Positions 37,201-46,398 of a stretch of DNA of 64,000 nucleotides are shown here, piece after piece (the stretch's first letter is position 1; every line of letters starts with the position of its first letter). The DNA is from Tolypothrix sp. PCC 7712 (GTDB taxonomy: Bacteria > Cyanobacteriota > Cyanobacteriia > Cyanobacteriales > Nostocaceae). A program made the translations under genes and the position numbers. Where the stretch lies: positions 6,449,390-6,513,389 of the forward strand of contig NZ_CP063785.1 in NCBI RefSeq assembly GCF_025860405.1, written 5' to 3'. The notes under the pieces are model-generated. The model made no database searches, was not told the origin of the DNA, and worked only from the letters and a program-made list of their open reading frames with translations.

Positions 37201-38233
37201 CTTTTATTATGATGTGCTAGGTAACTTGTTTGAGCCTGGTGCAATATCCCTCACCAACAGCAAAGAAGGTTTCAGCTTTCGCATCCTCAGTCAACCAGGC
37301 AATCGCAAAACGGAAATTGCAATTCACCCACATACTTATACCTCAGAATCAGAGCAGGATGCGGCGATTAATCGTCTATTTTTCTTAATTCGCACTGCCC
37401 GTTTAACCTGCAACCCAGAAAAACAACAAGCTGCCTTTGTTGGGGAAATTTACGGTGATAATCAGCAAATTATTTTACAAACTGCTCAACGTTATGAAAA
37501 AGATACAGATGCTTGGGAACAAGGCAACACTTTAGTAGAACTGGCGCAAGATGAGGAGAATTATCGCCTAATTGACAGTGAAAATGGTGTTTATGGCTGG
37601 GAACTAACCAACGAAGGCAAAGACCAAATTCTTGCTAGTCAATATTACAGCAATAAAGACGAGCGCACGAGAGCGATCGCAACCTTGCAAGCACGCAACA
37701 ATGATGAAGGATTCCATGTATTAGAGCATATTTTATTGCGTCCCCGAACTAAGGCAAATGCTCCCGTTTTAGACGAATTTTTGCAAATTTTGGTGACTCC
37801 AGATGATGCTAAAACACAGGCGGGAGAACAACCCCGGTTAACTTGGCAAGATCCTTACTCATTTTGGGTAACTATAGTTTTACCTTACTGGCCAGAACGC
37901 TTTCGTAATATTAACTTCCGCCGATTTATTGAACAAACCCTACGCTTAGAAGCACCAGCACACGTCGCCCTAAAAATTGCCTGGTTAGATGTGCAGCAAA
38001 TGCGAGATTTTGAAGATGCTTATCATCATTGGTTAGAACAATTAGCTTTAGATGCTTGCGATGATGCAGCTTGCGATTTAACTGACGCACTTAATCGGCT
38101 GGTGAAAATTTTACACAAACTGCGGAGTGTTTATCCCAAGGGAATTTTGCTCGATTCGCAAGAAAGCGGTGATCAAGAGAATCCGATTGTACTGAATCAG
38201 ACTGCGCTGGGGATAGCAATTGATAATTCGTAA
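34202..38233 (+). CDS. cis12: CIS baseplate wedge protein, Cis12/Afp12-like, greatly enlarged
   Basis: A 1343-residue protein. The N-terminal third has the Afp12-like core: GKLWTDYNLHDPGVTILEVL, CYAVTDLGYRNNLDIQDLL and VTELDLCKRLIDIPGVRNA. The C-terminal end has the conserved FHVLEHILLRPR, DPYSFWVTIVLPYWPERF and EAPAHVALKIAWLD. Between about residues 640 and 1165 lies a large insert built from several modules of one plan: a short sheet with GxxLLxS, then a helix starting YPS/YPT-x-AxA (for example SYPSQAAAEAAKEEF and TYPTVNAAWQATEAF). They recall YegP/DUF1508-type repeats. Such an extension is absent from AFP and may form an arm reaching from the baseplate. Confidence 0.85.
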   Translation: MLEYPSISKSQPQFPPYLNFQTLRDIGIQHLQNLSGKLWTDYNLHDPGVTILEVLCYAVTDLGYRNNLDIQDLLAKANPQSPENNFFTVDEILTCNPVTELDLCKRLIDIPGVRNAMLEKVTTYEPDIYVDFAQSTLQYTPPEAQTKDTAFRLHPRGLYTVNIDLDSEYSKNACGQLYRSWADVLDNVNSVLCKYRNLCEDIYDVVILGEEEIALCTDIELAANADAEDVLVNIYVQVQSFLSPHLRFYTLQELLDKGKSPTEIFAGRPSALHDPTYTKPYGSHGFIDTDELAALTPPKILHTSDLYQEILKVSGVAAIGKLSIISYINGLPQSQHPWYLQLTEKYRPVLGVKYSKVRLFKGNLPIEVNMAEVQRRYYEQQAARIKAVRDENELDLIVPQGSYYDLADYYSIQHDFPLTYGISEDGLPDTATTLRKAQARQLKGYLVFFDQILANYLVQLSHIRDLFSWEIDAEEPENGYATRKADRQYTYFTQRLQNFPGWEEILGEENYLPSIGEDVDNSTRETYRDRRNRFLDHLLGRFAESFTDYVLLNYRIFETHADKVKHQTEIMQDKARFLQDYPTLSRDRFRAFHYCNCQEVWDTNNVSGFKKRVSRLLGIADVRRRDFSHYRVKEAPVSYILAVNSGLENQTLKTRQSYPSQAAAEAAKEEFLSFALHNQFYQRLAYSYFYHYGWQVVDKTGKNVLVKYDRYFPSAAENQAHLKILLAELAVRLAGLSLETPTQVADFINIEFDGELYYFRLSIPPVASASGETITFTGVERYVSRSIAQENAIASLQQIKQQRNYCQSRLGDDNPKKFTYYSYALVNNTGKVLSERNQRWLNPEERDLDLQSWFSSIQANQNQFKLAVEPIDQNYRFVLQNCTGNQILLQSLNTYPTVNAAWQATEAFAESLRYFRRYISPASQSYRLGIKDKDGNLIAVADTQQTPGEIFQQLNSVESMLRIELLPESTSEYRWQLLHQGEILLQSIPVFADEKTARDRFYYDVLGNLFEPGAISLTNSKEGFSFRILSQPGNRKTEIAIHPHTYTSESEQDAAINRLFFLIRTARLTCNPEKQQAAFVGEIYGDNQQIILQTAQRYEKDTDAWEQGNTLVELAQDEENYRLIDSENGVYGWELTNEGKDQILASQYYSNKDERTRAIATLQARNNDEGFHVLEHILLRPRTKANAPVLDEFLQILVTPDDAKTQAGEQPRLTWQDPYSFWVTIVLPYWPERFRNINFRRFIEQTLRLEAPAHVALKIAWLDVQQMRDFEDAYHHWLEQLALDACDDAACDLTDALNRLVKILHKLRSVYPKGILLDSQESGDQENPIVLNQTALGIAIDNS

Positions 38234-38371
38234 TTCGTAATTCGTAATTCGTAATACCCTGCGGGAAGCCGCTACGCGTCTACGTAATTCGTAATTGCAA
38301 GAGTCTAATAACAAATGACAAATGACAAATAACAAATGACAAATAACAAATAACAAATAACAAATAACAAC
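38225..38371 (+). repeat. Heptamer arrays (ATTCGTA)n and (ACAAATA/G)n
   Basis: About five ATTCGTA units, a GC-rich dispersed repeat, one or two more units, then about nine ACAAATG/ACAAATA units ending shortly before the next ATG. Confidence 0.9.
38255..38280 (-). repeat. Small dispersed repeat, copy 2, inside a heptamer array
   Basis: TACCCTGCGGGAAGCCGCTA followed by CGCGTC, the reverse complement of the repeat at 28230. It splits the ATTCGTA array, so it was inserted after the array formed. Confidence 0.6.
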
Positions 38372-38381
38372 GATTTAACTT

Positions 38382-41300
38382 ATGAACACAATTATTAAAA
38401 ACATTAGCTACCCGATTTTTACGCCTAACCAGGTGTTAACTAAAGACGATTTAAATCAAGTTGTTAATTATCTTGATGGGCAGAATCGGCTTACCCGTGC
38501 CTATTTGATTGGGACAGGGATTGTTTGGGGCATGGATTTGAGCAGTACATTTGATGCTACAAAGGCTCAGATTCAAATCTCGGCCGGATGTGGCATTACT
38601 TCGGAAGGGTATCTCATTTCTTTGCCGACAACAATACTCACTCATTATAGAAGTGACCAATTAGTTTCTGAGGTTTTGTTTGCGCCAACTCCCCAGAAAG
38701 ACGAAGCAGTAAATGCTACGTCACTTAAAAATTACAAAGTTATAGAACTATTTGATCAAAGCGCTGCTAATCTTTTAGCACTCAATCAAGATCCTAATGG
38801 GACTCTGCGAAATGAAGCAACATTCAAGGAGTTTTTGAGCAAACACGTACTAGTTGTAGTGTATGAAATTCAAGACGTAGAAACTGACTTTTGCTTACTA
38901 GACTTTGATAGATTAAGCAATCAGCGTAATTTTAATTTCCGCTTTTTTCTGCTCCCTCGTTCTCCGCAAGAAAATCAGCCAGATATTATTAGTGCTGATA
39001 GCCTATTGCAAACAGGATATCAGTTGGATAAATTGCCAGAACCTTGGCCAGAGTTCGCTAAACAATATGGAACTTCTGCAGTTTTTGAAACCAATAGTCA
39101 TTTTCTCAAAGAATTTGACGCTGAAATTCAAGAATTTAAAAATTTCGCTCCTAAAATTCAGCGCTTTGGTTATGTGACAGCAGAAAAGAAGGTAGATTTA
39201 ACTAAAATTAATAGCTATACGAGCTTTCGTCAAAATTATTACTTAGTTTGTACGAATGCGATCGCAGCGATTGATAAAGCTTTCCCAAAACTGTTTCAGT
39301 TGTTCTCGCCGTTTTTCTCTTCCTTTAACCCTGCTTCTAATAACGACTTCAGTCAGATTAGACAACGCCTGCAAAAGCTACTAGATAGCATCCAAAACCC
39401 AACGGTGTCAGCTACTACAACCGAAGTTCCGGAAGCTCCCTATACACTGCAATATGTTTATGACTACCTCAGCCAACTAGTAGCTGCTTATGATGAATTA
39501 GCAGAAGCCGCTTTTGAGTTAATGGATGACTGTACGCCTGATACTCAAAGGTTTCCCAAGTTTTTACTCTTAGGGATAATTCCTCCACCCGAGCAAGACT
39601 TACCAGTAGTTGCAGCACCTTCTGCTTATCGTAGCCATTTCAGCCAGCCTCCCATCAACAATGCCGAGCAAAGCCGTGTCAAGCAGGTGCGTTATCTTTA
39701 TGAACGGCTTCTGAAACTGTGCAAATCAGACAGTTATTACCTGCTACCTTATTACAATACGCCGATTAAAATCACGCCTAGTAAAGACCGTGCGGTAACA
39801 CTCAGCCAACAGGCGATTCCTTATTACTTCAACTACCCGAACTTGTATCGTTTCTGGAGCTACGATGCTTACCGTAAAGGACGCAGTGAACAGCTACCAG
39901 CTTATTTTTCCCCAAAGAATGCTTCGCCACGTGACGAGCTGTTGTATCGCCTAGATGGGTATAATTTTTACCGGATTGAGGGGCATATCGGTAAATCTAC
40001 TTTTAAAGCACTGAATATAATTCAACAATATCAACAGCAATATAACTTACCCTTTGATGTCATTATCTTAAAATGCGCTTCCTTCCAAAGTTTTCAAGAT
40101 TTAAATATTTCAGGTCAGATTGATGACTTAGAAATTAAATTTCAGCGAATCAAAGATTGGTTTAGCTCACTTTGGAAAACAAATCAAGACTGGGCGCAAA
40201 ATGTCTTTTTAAACACACTCAAGCGAGTCTTCTTTAACCAGCCGCGTCTATCTGCGATCGCAGATACTCAGTTAGTAAATCCAATTGTAGAGTTGGCGCA
40301 GTCAAAGTCAAACTATGAATTTGTCCCAGAAGCAAATACTAGCAACCAATACCAGCTGTTCCTGAAGAATAATGCCGGCACGCGTATTGCCCGCTACGAC
40401 TTCCAAAATACAGCTAATCAAAGTATTTCCTTAGACTTTTCCGGACTGACAAACGAGCAGATTACCCAAGAACAGCAGCGAATTGTTCAAGATTTATCCT
40501 TTTACCTCAAATCTACAACAATTACTTATAGTCTTGTGGGTCAGTCAGCCGACAACCCAACGAGTTACTACTTGCGGCTATCTGTAATCGACGAACTAGA
40601 TTTACCCATCAATGCAACTACAACTGCGCCCAGGGGTAAAGCCAAAATAGCGATAATTTCATTGAATTACTTTACTATTACGCTGGAAAATAATTTACCA
40701 ATCATTAATCAACCAGAGTTTCAAGATTTTCCCACCCTCTATGGCTTACTGCGGGATGTACCTGAAGATTACACTAGACAGCAAAAACTGAATTTTCAGA
40801 TGGGCGATCGCGCTGCAGCTGATATTTTAAATAATGTTGAACTCCAAGATTTAATACAAAGCTATCGGGAACGACTCAAGCAACTGATGGAGTTGCAGTT
40901 GTTCCATAAATTTGCCCAACAGCATCCGGGTATGGAACATTTAGGCGGAGTACCCAAAGGCGGTACATTCGTCCTGGTATATGTAGATGGAGAAGAAGTT
41001 AAAGAACTTTTAGCTGCGAACCAAAACCCTGCTATCTATCAATTGCAAACCTTACGGACTGCGGCTATAACCAAAAATGCAGTTTTACCCCCAGCTGCAC
41101 CAGAAGAAATCATCCCTAGTTGGGAATTACTATTTAAAGAATTCCAAGAACGCAAAGATATTGTCGTCGCAGATTTTTGTCTACCATATCGTTGCAGTAG
41201 CGATACTGCTGGAGTCAGTTATATATTAGCTAGACCACGCCCCATCGTCTTATTAACACAAACAGAATTCTGTGAAGGCGATACGACAGAATACGAATTT

Positions 41301-44279
41301 ATTTTAGAACCGGAAGGTGGCACACTCAAGGGCGAAGGAATTTTCTTCAAAGGGCGAAAGCATTACTTTAAACCCAGTAATATCACCCAAGAGATAGATG
41401 CAGAAGTTGCGATTACTTTCACCTACGCGGTAGACGATAGCTTCGATACCCTCACCGTTACTATTTACCCCCTACCAAATGCAGACTTCCAGGTAGGTAA
41501 AAATGCAAATCAAACCACATTCTGCGCTAATAATGAGCCATTATCCTTAACACCCAAGCAAGCAGGTGGTAGCTTCCGAGTGCTAGTTGGGGAACAGGAT
41601 ATCTCTGCTAATGTACTTGATACCAAATTGCAACCGCCAAGATTACTTGTCAGCAAAGTGCAATTGGGTAATGCCGAACAGCTACAAATCACGATTGAAT
41701 ACACCATTACCAGCGCTCAAAACTGCACCAACCAAGCCAATCAGCAAATCACCATTTTTGCTTTACCAGATGCGCGTTTCCAAATTGGCGAACAATCCAA
41801 TCAAACCCGCTTCACTACCAACGATCCGCCAGTACGTCTCGTACCTAGATACGAGGGTGGTAGCTTCCGGGTGCTGGTTGGCGAGCATAATATCTCTGCT
41901 GACGTGCTAAATATTACATCTAAACCACCAGAGTTTCTTCCCAGTCGGGTAGATTTAGGTGATGCACAACAGTTACAAGTGACGATTGAATACACCATTA
42001 CCAATAATCATGCTTGCACTAACCAAACCAGTCAACAGGTCACTATTTTCGCCCCACCAGATGCAGACTTCCAAATCGGCGACAATCAAACCGCCTTTAC
42101 TCCCAACGATCCGCCAGTATCTCTCATACCCAACCAAGGGGGTGGTAACTTCCGAGTACTGGCTGGAGAACAGGATATTTCTGCCAATGTACTGGAAAAT
42201 GAATCTGAGCGATCGCAATTTCTCCCCAGTGCAGTTAACTTAGGTAATGCCGAACAACTACAGCTAAATATTAGATACTCCATTACCGATGAAAATGGCT
42301 TTAGCAACCAGGCACAGCAACAAGTTACTATTTTTGCGCTTCCAGATGCTAGCTTCCAAATTGGCGCACAGTCAAATCAAACCATCTTTGCAATCAACAA
42401 TCCACCAGTACCCCTCATTCCCAAACTACCAAGTGGTAGCTTCCGCGCACTGGTTGACGGACAAGATATTTCTACTGCTGTACTCGATACTACATCTAAT
42501 CAATCGCAGTTTACTCCCAGTGCAGTTAACTTAGGTAGTGCCAAACAGCTACAAGTCACCCTGGAATACGCTATTACCGATGAGCAAGGCTTAACTAACC
42601 AAGCACAGCAACAAGTTACTATATTTGCTCTCCCAGATGCAGGCTTCCAAATTGGCGAACAGTCAAATCAAACCGTTTTTGCTGTTAATCAGCCACCAGT
42701 ACCCCTGATAGCTAATCAAGCAGGTGGTGACTTCCGCGTACTCGCTGGGGAACAGGATATCTCTGCTAATTTCCTTAATACCGAAGTTGAACCACCAGAA
42801 TTTCTTCCCAGTGCGGTAAATTTGGGTAATGCCAAACAGCTACAGGTAATTATTGAATACACCTTTACCGATGGCTATGGCTTTACTAACCAAGTGCAGC
42901 AAACAGTAACTATTTTCGCCCCACCAGATGCCGGCTTCCAAATCGGTGAACAGCCAAATCAAACCTCCTTTGCTGCAAATCATCCGCCAGTATCCCTCAT
43001 ACCCGAACTACCAGGTGGTAGCTTCCGTATCCTAGCTAATGGACAGGATATTTCTACTGATGTACTCAATACTCAATCTCAACCACCGCAGTTAATTTTC
43101 AGTGCAATCAACTTAGGCAATGCAGAACAGCGAGAAATTACCATCGCATACATTATTACCGATGAAAATGGCTTAACTAACCAAACGCAGCAACAGGTGT
43201 CAATTTTAGCCCTGCCAAATGCCAACTTCCAAATTGGTAGTGTGCCTAATAAAACCAACTTCTGCACCAATGATGGGCCGCTATCTTTAACGCCACAGCA
43301 AACAGGTGGTAGCTTCCGAGTACTGCTGGGCGGACAAGATATCTCGGCTGCGGCACTGAATACGCAATCTAATCCACCAGAGTTAATTTTAAGTGCAGTC
43401 AATCTCGGTAACGCAGAACAATTACAAATTACTGTTGAGTACAGCATTACCAATGACAACGGCATTACTAACAACACTGCTAATGTCCTCACAGTGCATC
43501 GTGTTCCAGTAGCTAACTTTCAAGCAGAAATTGCCAGCATCAACGCCCAAGGATTTTCCGTGCGCGTCTTTGATATTCAACCAGCAGAAACATCTTTCAG
43601 CTATGTTTGGCGACATCCTGGCGGTACTAAAGACGAAAGCCAGCCCGCCAATAGAGAATTCCTGATTAACTATACTTATGATTTTGACAGTTGGGTTTTT
43701 GGCGAGGAAATCAGCATCACCTTGCGAATTGATACACCAGCCGCTTTAGGTGGTTGTAGCAGTGAACCTGTCAACAAACGCATTGCCATTCCTTGCGGTG
43801 GCGTGGTGGCATTTAATCTCCTTACCCTCAGTAATAATACAGTTATCAATAGAACCTCGATAAGAAATGAGCAGAATTTTCAGGTATCAGACTTCAACGC
43901 CAATAATGAGTACAACATCGAAGCCGTAACTGTACCAGCAAACGGGGAAAATATTGTTTTTACTTATACCGACCCCGCCAACGAAGAGAATGTCCAACCA
44001 GCAGGAAATAATAAAATTTACAAGATGCCCGATGGCTGGTACTTAGTAGTTGGTGTTCATAAAATAAAAGCACAAGTTTTCCGCGAAGTTAACGGTCGTC
44101 AGGTAGAAGGTATCGCCGCCACTGTAAATATTCGCATTCAGGATAGTAATTCCTTGACAGCAGAAACCCCAAAGCCCCCAGAAACAACTACACTACTCAA
44201 CCGTCTGCGCCTAATTTTCCCCACAGGCAAAGAAATTAACTTCGGTAAAATCGGTGAGCAAAAATCACAAGGATCGTAG
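38382..44279 (+). CDS. Giant CIS protein with seven tandem 97-residue repeats
   Basis: A 1965-residue protein. The N-terminus IKNISYPIFTPNQVLTKDDL and YLDGQNRLTRAYLIGTGIVWGMD is a block seen in large CIS-linked proteins. Residues about 1032-1708 are seven tandem repeats of about 97 residues with the pattern PDAxFQIGxQSNQTxF, PPVxLIP, GGSFRVLxGxQDIS, LGNAxQLQVTIEY and TNQxQQQVTIFA, preceded by one divergent unit (TEFCEGDTTEYEFILEPEGG). They look like PKD/Ig-like beta domains. The first and last keep the Cys of FCxND, the inner five have lost it, and the inner copies are most alike, so the array grew by duplication. A fibre or scaffold role is inferred. The stop codon lies in a hairpin. Confidence 0.8.
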   Translation: MNTIIKNISYPIFTPNQVLTKDDLNQVVNYLDGQNRLTRAYLIGTGIVWGMDLSSTFDATKAQIQISAGCGITSEGYLISLPTTILTHYRSDQLVSEVLFAPTPQKDEAVNATSLKNYKVIELFDQSAANLLALNQDPNGTLRNEATFKEFLSKHVLVVVYEIQDVETDFCLLDFDRLSNQRNFNFRFFLLPRSPQENQPDIISADSLLQTGYQLDKLPEPWPEFAKQYGTSAVFETNSHFLKEFDAEIQEFKNFAPKIQRFGYVTAEKKVDLTKINSYTSFRQNYYLVCTNAIAAIDKAFPKLFQLFSPFFSSFNPASNNDFSQIRQRLQKLLDSIQNPTVSATTTEVPEAPYTLQYVYDYLSQLVAAYDELAEAAFELMDDCTPDTQRFPKFLLLGIIPPPEQDLPVVAAPSAYRSHFSQPPINNAEQSRVKQVRYLYERLLKLCKSDSYYLLPYYNTPIKITPSKDRAVTLSQQAIPYYFNYPNLYRFWSYDAYRKGRSEQLPAYFSPKNASPRDELLYRLDGYNFYRIEGHIGKSTFKALNIIQQYQQQYNLPFDVIILKCASFQSFQDLNISGQIDDLEIKFQRIKDWFSSLWKTNQDWAQNVFLNTLKRVFFNQPRLSAIADTQLVNPIVELAQSKSNYEFVPEANTSNQYQLFLKNNAGTRIARYDFQNTANQSISLDFSGLTNEQITQEQQRIVQDLSFYLKSTTITYSLVGQSADNPTSYYLRLSVIDELDLPINATTTAPRGKAKIAIISLNYFTITLENNLPIINQPEFQDFPTLYGLLRDVPEDYTRQQKLNFQMGDRAAADILNNVELQDLIQSYRERLKQLMELQLFHKFAQQHPGMEHLGGVPKGGTFVLVYVDGEEVKELLAANQNPAIYQLQTLRTAAITKNAVLPPAAPEEIIPSWELLFKEFQERKDIVVADFCLPYRCSSDTAGVSYILARPRPIVLLTQTEFCEGDTTEYEFILEPEGGTLKGEGIFFKGRKHYFKPSNITQEIDAEVAITFTYAVDDSFDTLTVTIYPLPNADFQVGKNANQTTFCANNEPLSLTPKQAGGSFRVLVGEQDISANVLDTKLQPPRLLVSKVQLGNAEQLQITIEYTITSAQNCTNQANQQITIFALPDARFQIGEQSNQTRFTTNDPPVRLVPRYEGGSFRVLVGEHNISADVLNITSKPPEFLPSRVDLGDAQQLQVTIEYTITNNHACTNQTSQQVTIFAPPDADFQIGDNQTAFTPNDPPVSLIPNQGGGNFRVLAGEQDISANVLENESERSQFLPSAVNLGNAEQLQLNIRYSITDENGFSNQAQQQVTIFALPDASFQIGAQSNQTIFAINNPPVPLIPKLPSGSFRALVDGQDISTAVLDTTSNQSQFTPSAVNLGSAKQLQVTLEYAITDEQGLTNQAQQQVTIFALPDAGFQIGEQSNQTVFAVNQPPVPLIANQAGGDFRVLAGEQDISANFLNTEVEPPEFLPSAVNLGNAKQLQVIIEYTFTDGYGFTNQVQQTVTIFAPPDAGFQIGEQPNQTSFAANHPPVSLIPELPGGSFRILANGQDISTDVLNTQSQPPQLIFSAINLGNAEQREITIAYIITDENGLTNQTQQQVSILALPNANFQIGSVPNKTNFCTNDGPLSLTPQQTGGSFRVLLGGQDISAAALNTQSNPPELILSAVNLGNAEQLQITVEYSITNDNGITNNTANVLTVHRVPVANFQAEIASINAQGFSVRVFDIQPAETSFSYVWRHPGGTKDESQPANREFLINYTYDFDSWVFGEEISITLRIDTPAALGGCSSEPVNKRIAIPCGGVVAFNLLTLSNNTVINRTSIRNEQNFQVSDFNANNEYNIEAVTVPANGENIVFTYTDPANEENVQPAGNNKIYKMPDGWYLVVGVHKIKAQVFREVNGRQVEGIAATVNIRIQDSNSLTAETPKPPETTTLLNRLRLIFPTGKEINFGKIGEQKSQGS
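41475..43506 (+). repeat. Seven in-frame tandem repeats of about 290 bases
   Basis: DNA counterpart of the seven protein repeats. The units drift at the third codon position but keep blocks such as GGTGGTAGCTTCCG and TTAGGTAATGCCGAACA. They are a likely substrate for recombination and for assembly collapse. Confidence 0.85.
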
Positions 44280-44303
44280 AGACGCGATTCATCGCGTCTC
44301 TAC
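44276..44303. repeat. REP-like hairpin over the stop codon
   Basis: GTAGAGACGCGAT and ATCGCGTCTCTAC form a perfect 13-base stem around TC. The TAG stop of the giant repeat protein is part of the first arm. It may act as a processing or attenuation site; it is also a dispersed repeat. Confidence 0.65.
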
Positions 44304-44319
44304 AAGAGTAATTTTCTCC

Positions 44320-44348
44320 CTCATCTTCCTCATCCCCCTCATCCCCTT
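44320..44348 (+). repeat. Short 9-mer array before the tape-measure gene
   Basis: Three units of CTCATCTTC/CTCATCCCC end exactly before the ATG of the tape-measure gene, leaving no purine-rich ribosome binding site. Confidence 0.75.
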
Positions 44349-46394
44349 ATGAGCCAACAACGCCACATCATCGCCAAAACTGTACTAGAAATCGATACTG
44401 GGAACCTAGCAGATGTGTCGAGTTTACAAGAAGATGTTAGCCGCTTGCTTCAGCAGCAGATTGCGCCGAAAATGGAACGCCTTTTTGATCAACTGGTGGA
44501 GGGCGATCGCATTATCCGGCTAGATCAGCTAGTGGTCGAAGTTGGCTCGGTGGATCGGCAATTTTTGGCGGATGAATTTAGCAACAAACTATTAGCTGTA
44601 CTAGAACAAACTCTGCGCGATCGCCTCTCTAATCCATTAATCACAAACAATACTGAAATTATTTCCCGCGATCGCTCTGGTGCTGATTGGGAAGTGTTGC
44701 TGTATTTTTTGCAGTTTGGGCGTTTACCCTGGTGGGTGACATCTGGAGAGTGGGAGGCTTGGTTTTCTCGATGGTTAGCAGTGATGCAGACTGAAACTGC
44801 TTGGCGCTTACCTTTGCAGGAATTGCTAGCAACTAACCCAGCCGTGCGTCAGCGTTTAGTTGAGCAGCTACCGGAAACCTTCCGCCACCAGATGATATTA
44901 CAACTCCAACCTGCTTGGACAAGTTGGGCTACCCTGCTCACCCAAGCGCGCCAGCTGATACAATCCCTAGAAATTAGCAGCAGCACCGCCCGTTACCTAG
45001 ATAGGCAAGCTTGGCTACTAATTTTGAGCGAAATCAACCCACAGCAGCCATCGGCTATACCTTTGCCAGCTGAGGCTTGGAGTCTTAACTGGCTAACTCA
45101 ACTGGTGCAAACTGGGCAAGTTGATGCGATCGCGCAACAAAAACTACGCAGCAGTATTGCCGCATTGCCTATTAGCGAAAAATCTCTGTGGCTAAATGCA
45201 CTTGCACAAGTATTAAATTTAACATCAGAAAACCTAAATTTATCAGCAGAGCAGAATGGCGATCGCCCAATTACTGATGGGGAAATTTTGCTGTACTTCT
45301 TAGCTTTTGGTCATCTACCACCAGGGCATTCTTCTGGTGATTTGCTGCCACGCTGGGAAGCCATTACCCAAACAGAAAATAATTTACAGATAAGACTGCG
45401 GGAATTACTGATAAATAACCCAGCTGCGCGACAGCGATTAATTGCACAATTGACAGAAGGCTTTCGGCATCAGTTGATATTAAAGTTACAGCCAGCCTGG
45501 ACAAACTGGCGCACTTTGCTGGCGCAAGCAAGAGAATTGATACAGTCTTTAAGCCTCAGCGATGACACCTGCCAGCAATTAGAACGGCAAGCTTGGCTAT
45601 TGCTGTTAGCAGAAATTGACTTAGATAATACACCAGTCAGACCTTTACCAGTTGACACTTGGAGCCGCAATTGGCTAGCCCAACTTTTACAAACTGCTCC
45701 CGAATTGCGGGAAATTCCTCGTCAGATCCTGAGCCAATACCTACGTGATATTATTGAAGCATTGCCAATTACCGAAAAATCTTTGTGGCAGACAGCACTC
45801 AACCAAGTGCTAACTTCTACATCGGTTGATATTAATACGCGATCGCAAAACCTTCAAGCAGCCCAAACCTTATCTCCAGCAGAAGAGATAGCCGGATTGT
45901 TTGTCAACCAAGCCGGACTGGTGCTGTTACATCCATTTTTACGGAACTATTTTCATGCTGTTGGGCTATTAGATGGTGATGCCTTTGCGGATGAGTCAGC
46001 ACAGCAAACAGCGATTTACCTACTGCATTACTTGGCAACTCGGCAAACCGATGCCCCGGAATACGAATTGGTACTGCCTAAATTACTTTGTGGTTGGTTG
46101 CTCAACGAACCTGTAAACCGTAACATCGAATTACCCGAGGCTGCCCTCATGGAAGCAGAAAACCTCCTACAAACCGTAATCAACTACTGGCAAGCCCTGA
46201 AAAGTGCCAGCCCTGATGGTTTACGGCAAGGCTTTTTACAACGCGAAGGCAAACTTACCCGCAGTAGTGATGGTAACTGGCAGCTTCAAGTAGAGCAACA
46301 GTCAATAGATATCCTACTAAGTCGCTTACCTTGGGGACTGAGTATGGTGAAATTGCCCTGGATGGAAGAACTTTTGATTGTGGAATGGAACTAA
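44349..46394 (+). CDS. cis14: CIS tape-measure protein (Afp14/Pvc14 family)
   Basis: The 681-residue N-terminus (HIIAKTVLEIDTGNLADVSSLQEDVSRLL, MERLFDQLVEGDRIIRLDQLVVEVG) is the signature of the CIS tape-measure family, which sets particle length. The middle contains two tandem repeats of about 190 residues (EVLLYFLQFGRLPWW.. / EILLYFLAFGHLPPG.., each with RHQxILxLQPAWTxWxTLLxQAR). A C-terminal helical part has AGLVLLHPFLRNYFHAVGLL and ends LPWMEELLIVEWN. The next gene starts four bases after its stop. Confidence 0.9.
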   Translation: MSQQRHIIAKTVLEIDTGNLADVSSLQEDVSRLLQQQIAPKMERLFDQLVEGDRIIRLDQLVVEVGSVDRQFLADEFSNKLLAVLEQTLRDRLSNPLITNNTEIISRDRSGADWEVLLYFLQFGRLPWWVTSGEWEAWFSRWLAVMQTETAWRLPLQELLATNPAVRQRLVEQLPETFRHQMILQLQPAWTSWATLLTQARQLIQSLEISSSTARYLDRQAWLLILSEINPQQPSAIPLPAEAWSLNWLTQLVQTGQVDAIAQQKLRSSIAALPISEKSLWLNALAQVLNLTSENLNLSAEQNGDRPITDGEILLYFLAFGHLPPGHSSGDLLPRWEAITQTENNLQIRLRELLINNPAARQRLIAQLTEGFRHQLILKLQPAWTNWRTLLAQARELIQSLSLSDDTCQQLERQAWLLLLAEIDLDNTPVRPLPVDTWSRNWLAQLLQTAPELREIPRQILSQYLRDIIEALPITEKSLWQTALNQVLTSTSVDINTRSQNLQAAQTLSPAEEIAGLFVNQAGLVLLHPFLRNYFHAVGLLDGDAFADESAQQTAIYLLHYLATRQTDAPEYELVLPKLLCGWLLNEPVNRNIELPEAALMEAENLLQTVINYWQALKSASPDGLRQGFLQREGKLTRSSDGNWQLQVEQQSIDILLSRLPWGLSMVKLPWMEELLIVEWN

Positions 46395-46398
46395 GACC

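Noticed and set aside
41510..43616. Antisense and shifted frames over the giant repeat protein
   Set aside because: They recur with the same spacing as the protein repeats and have no start signals, so they are shadows of the repeat.
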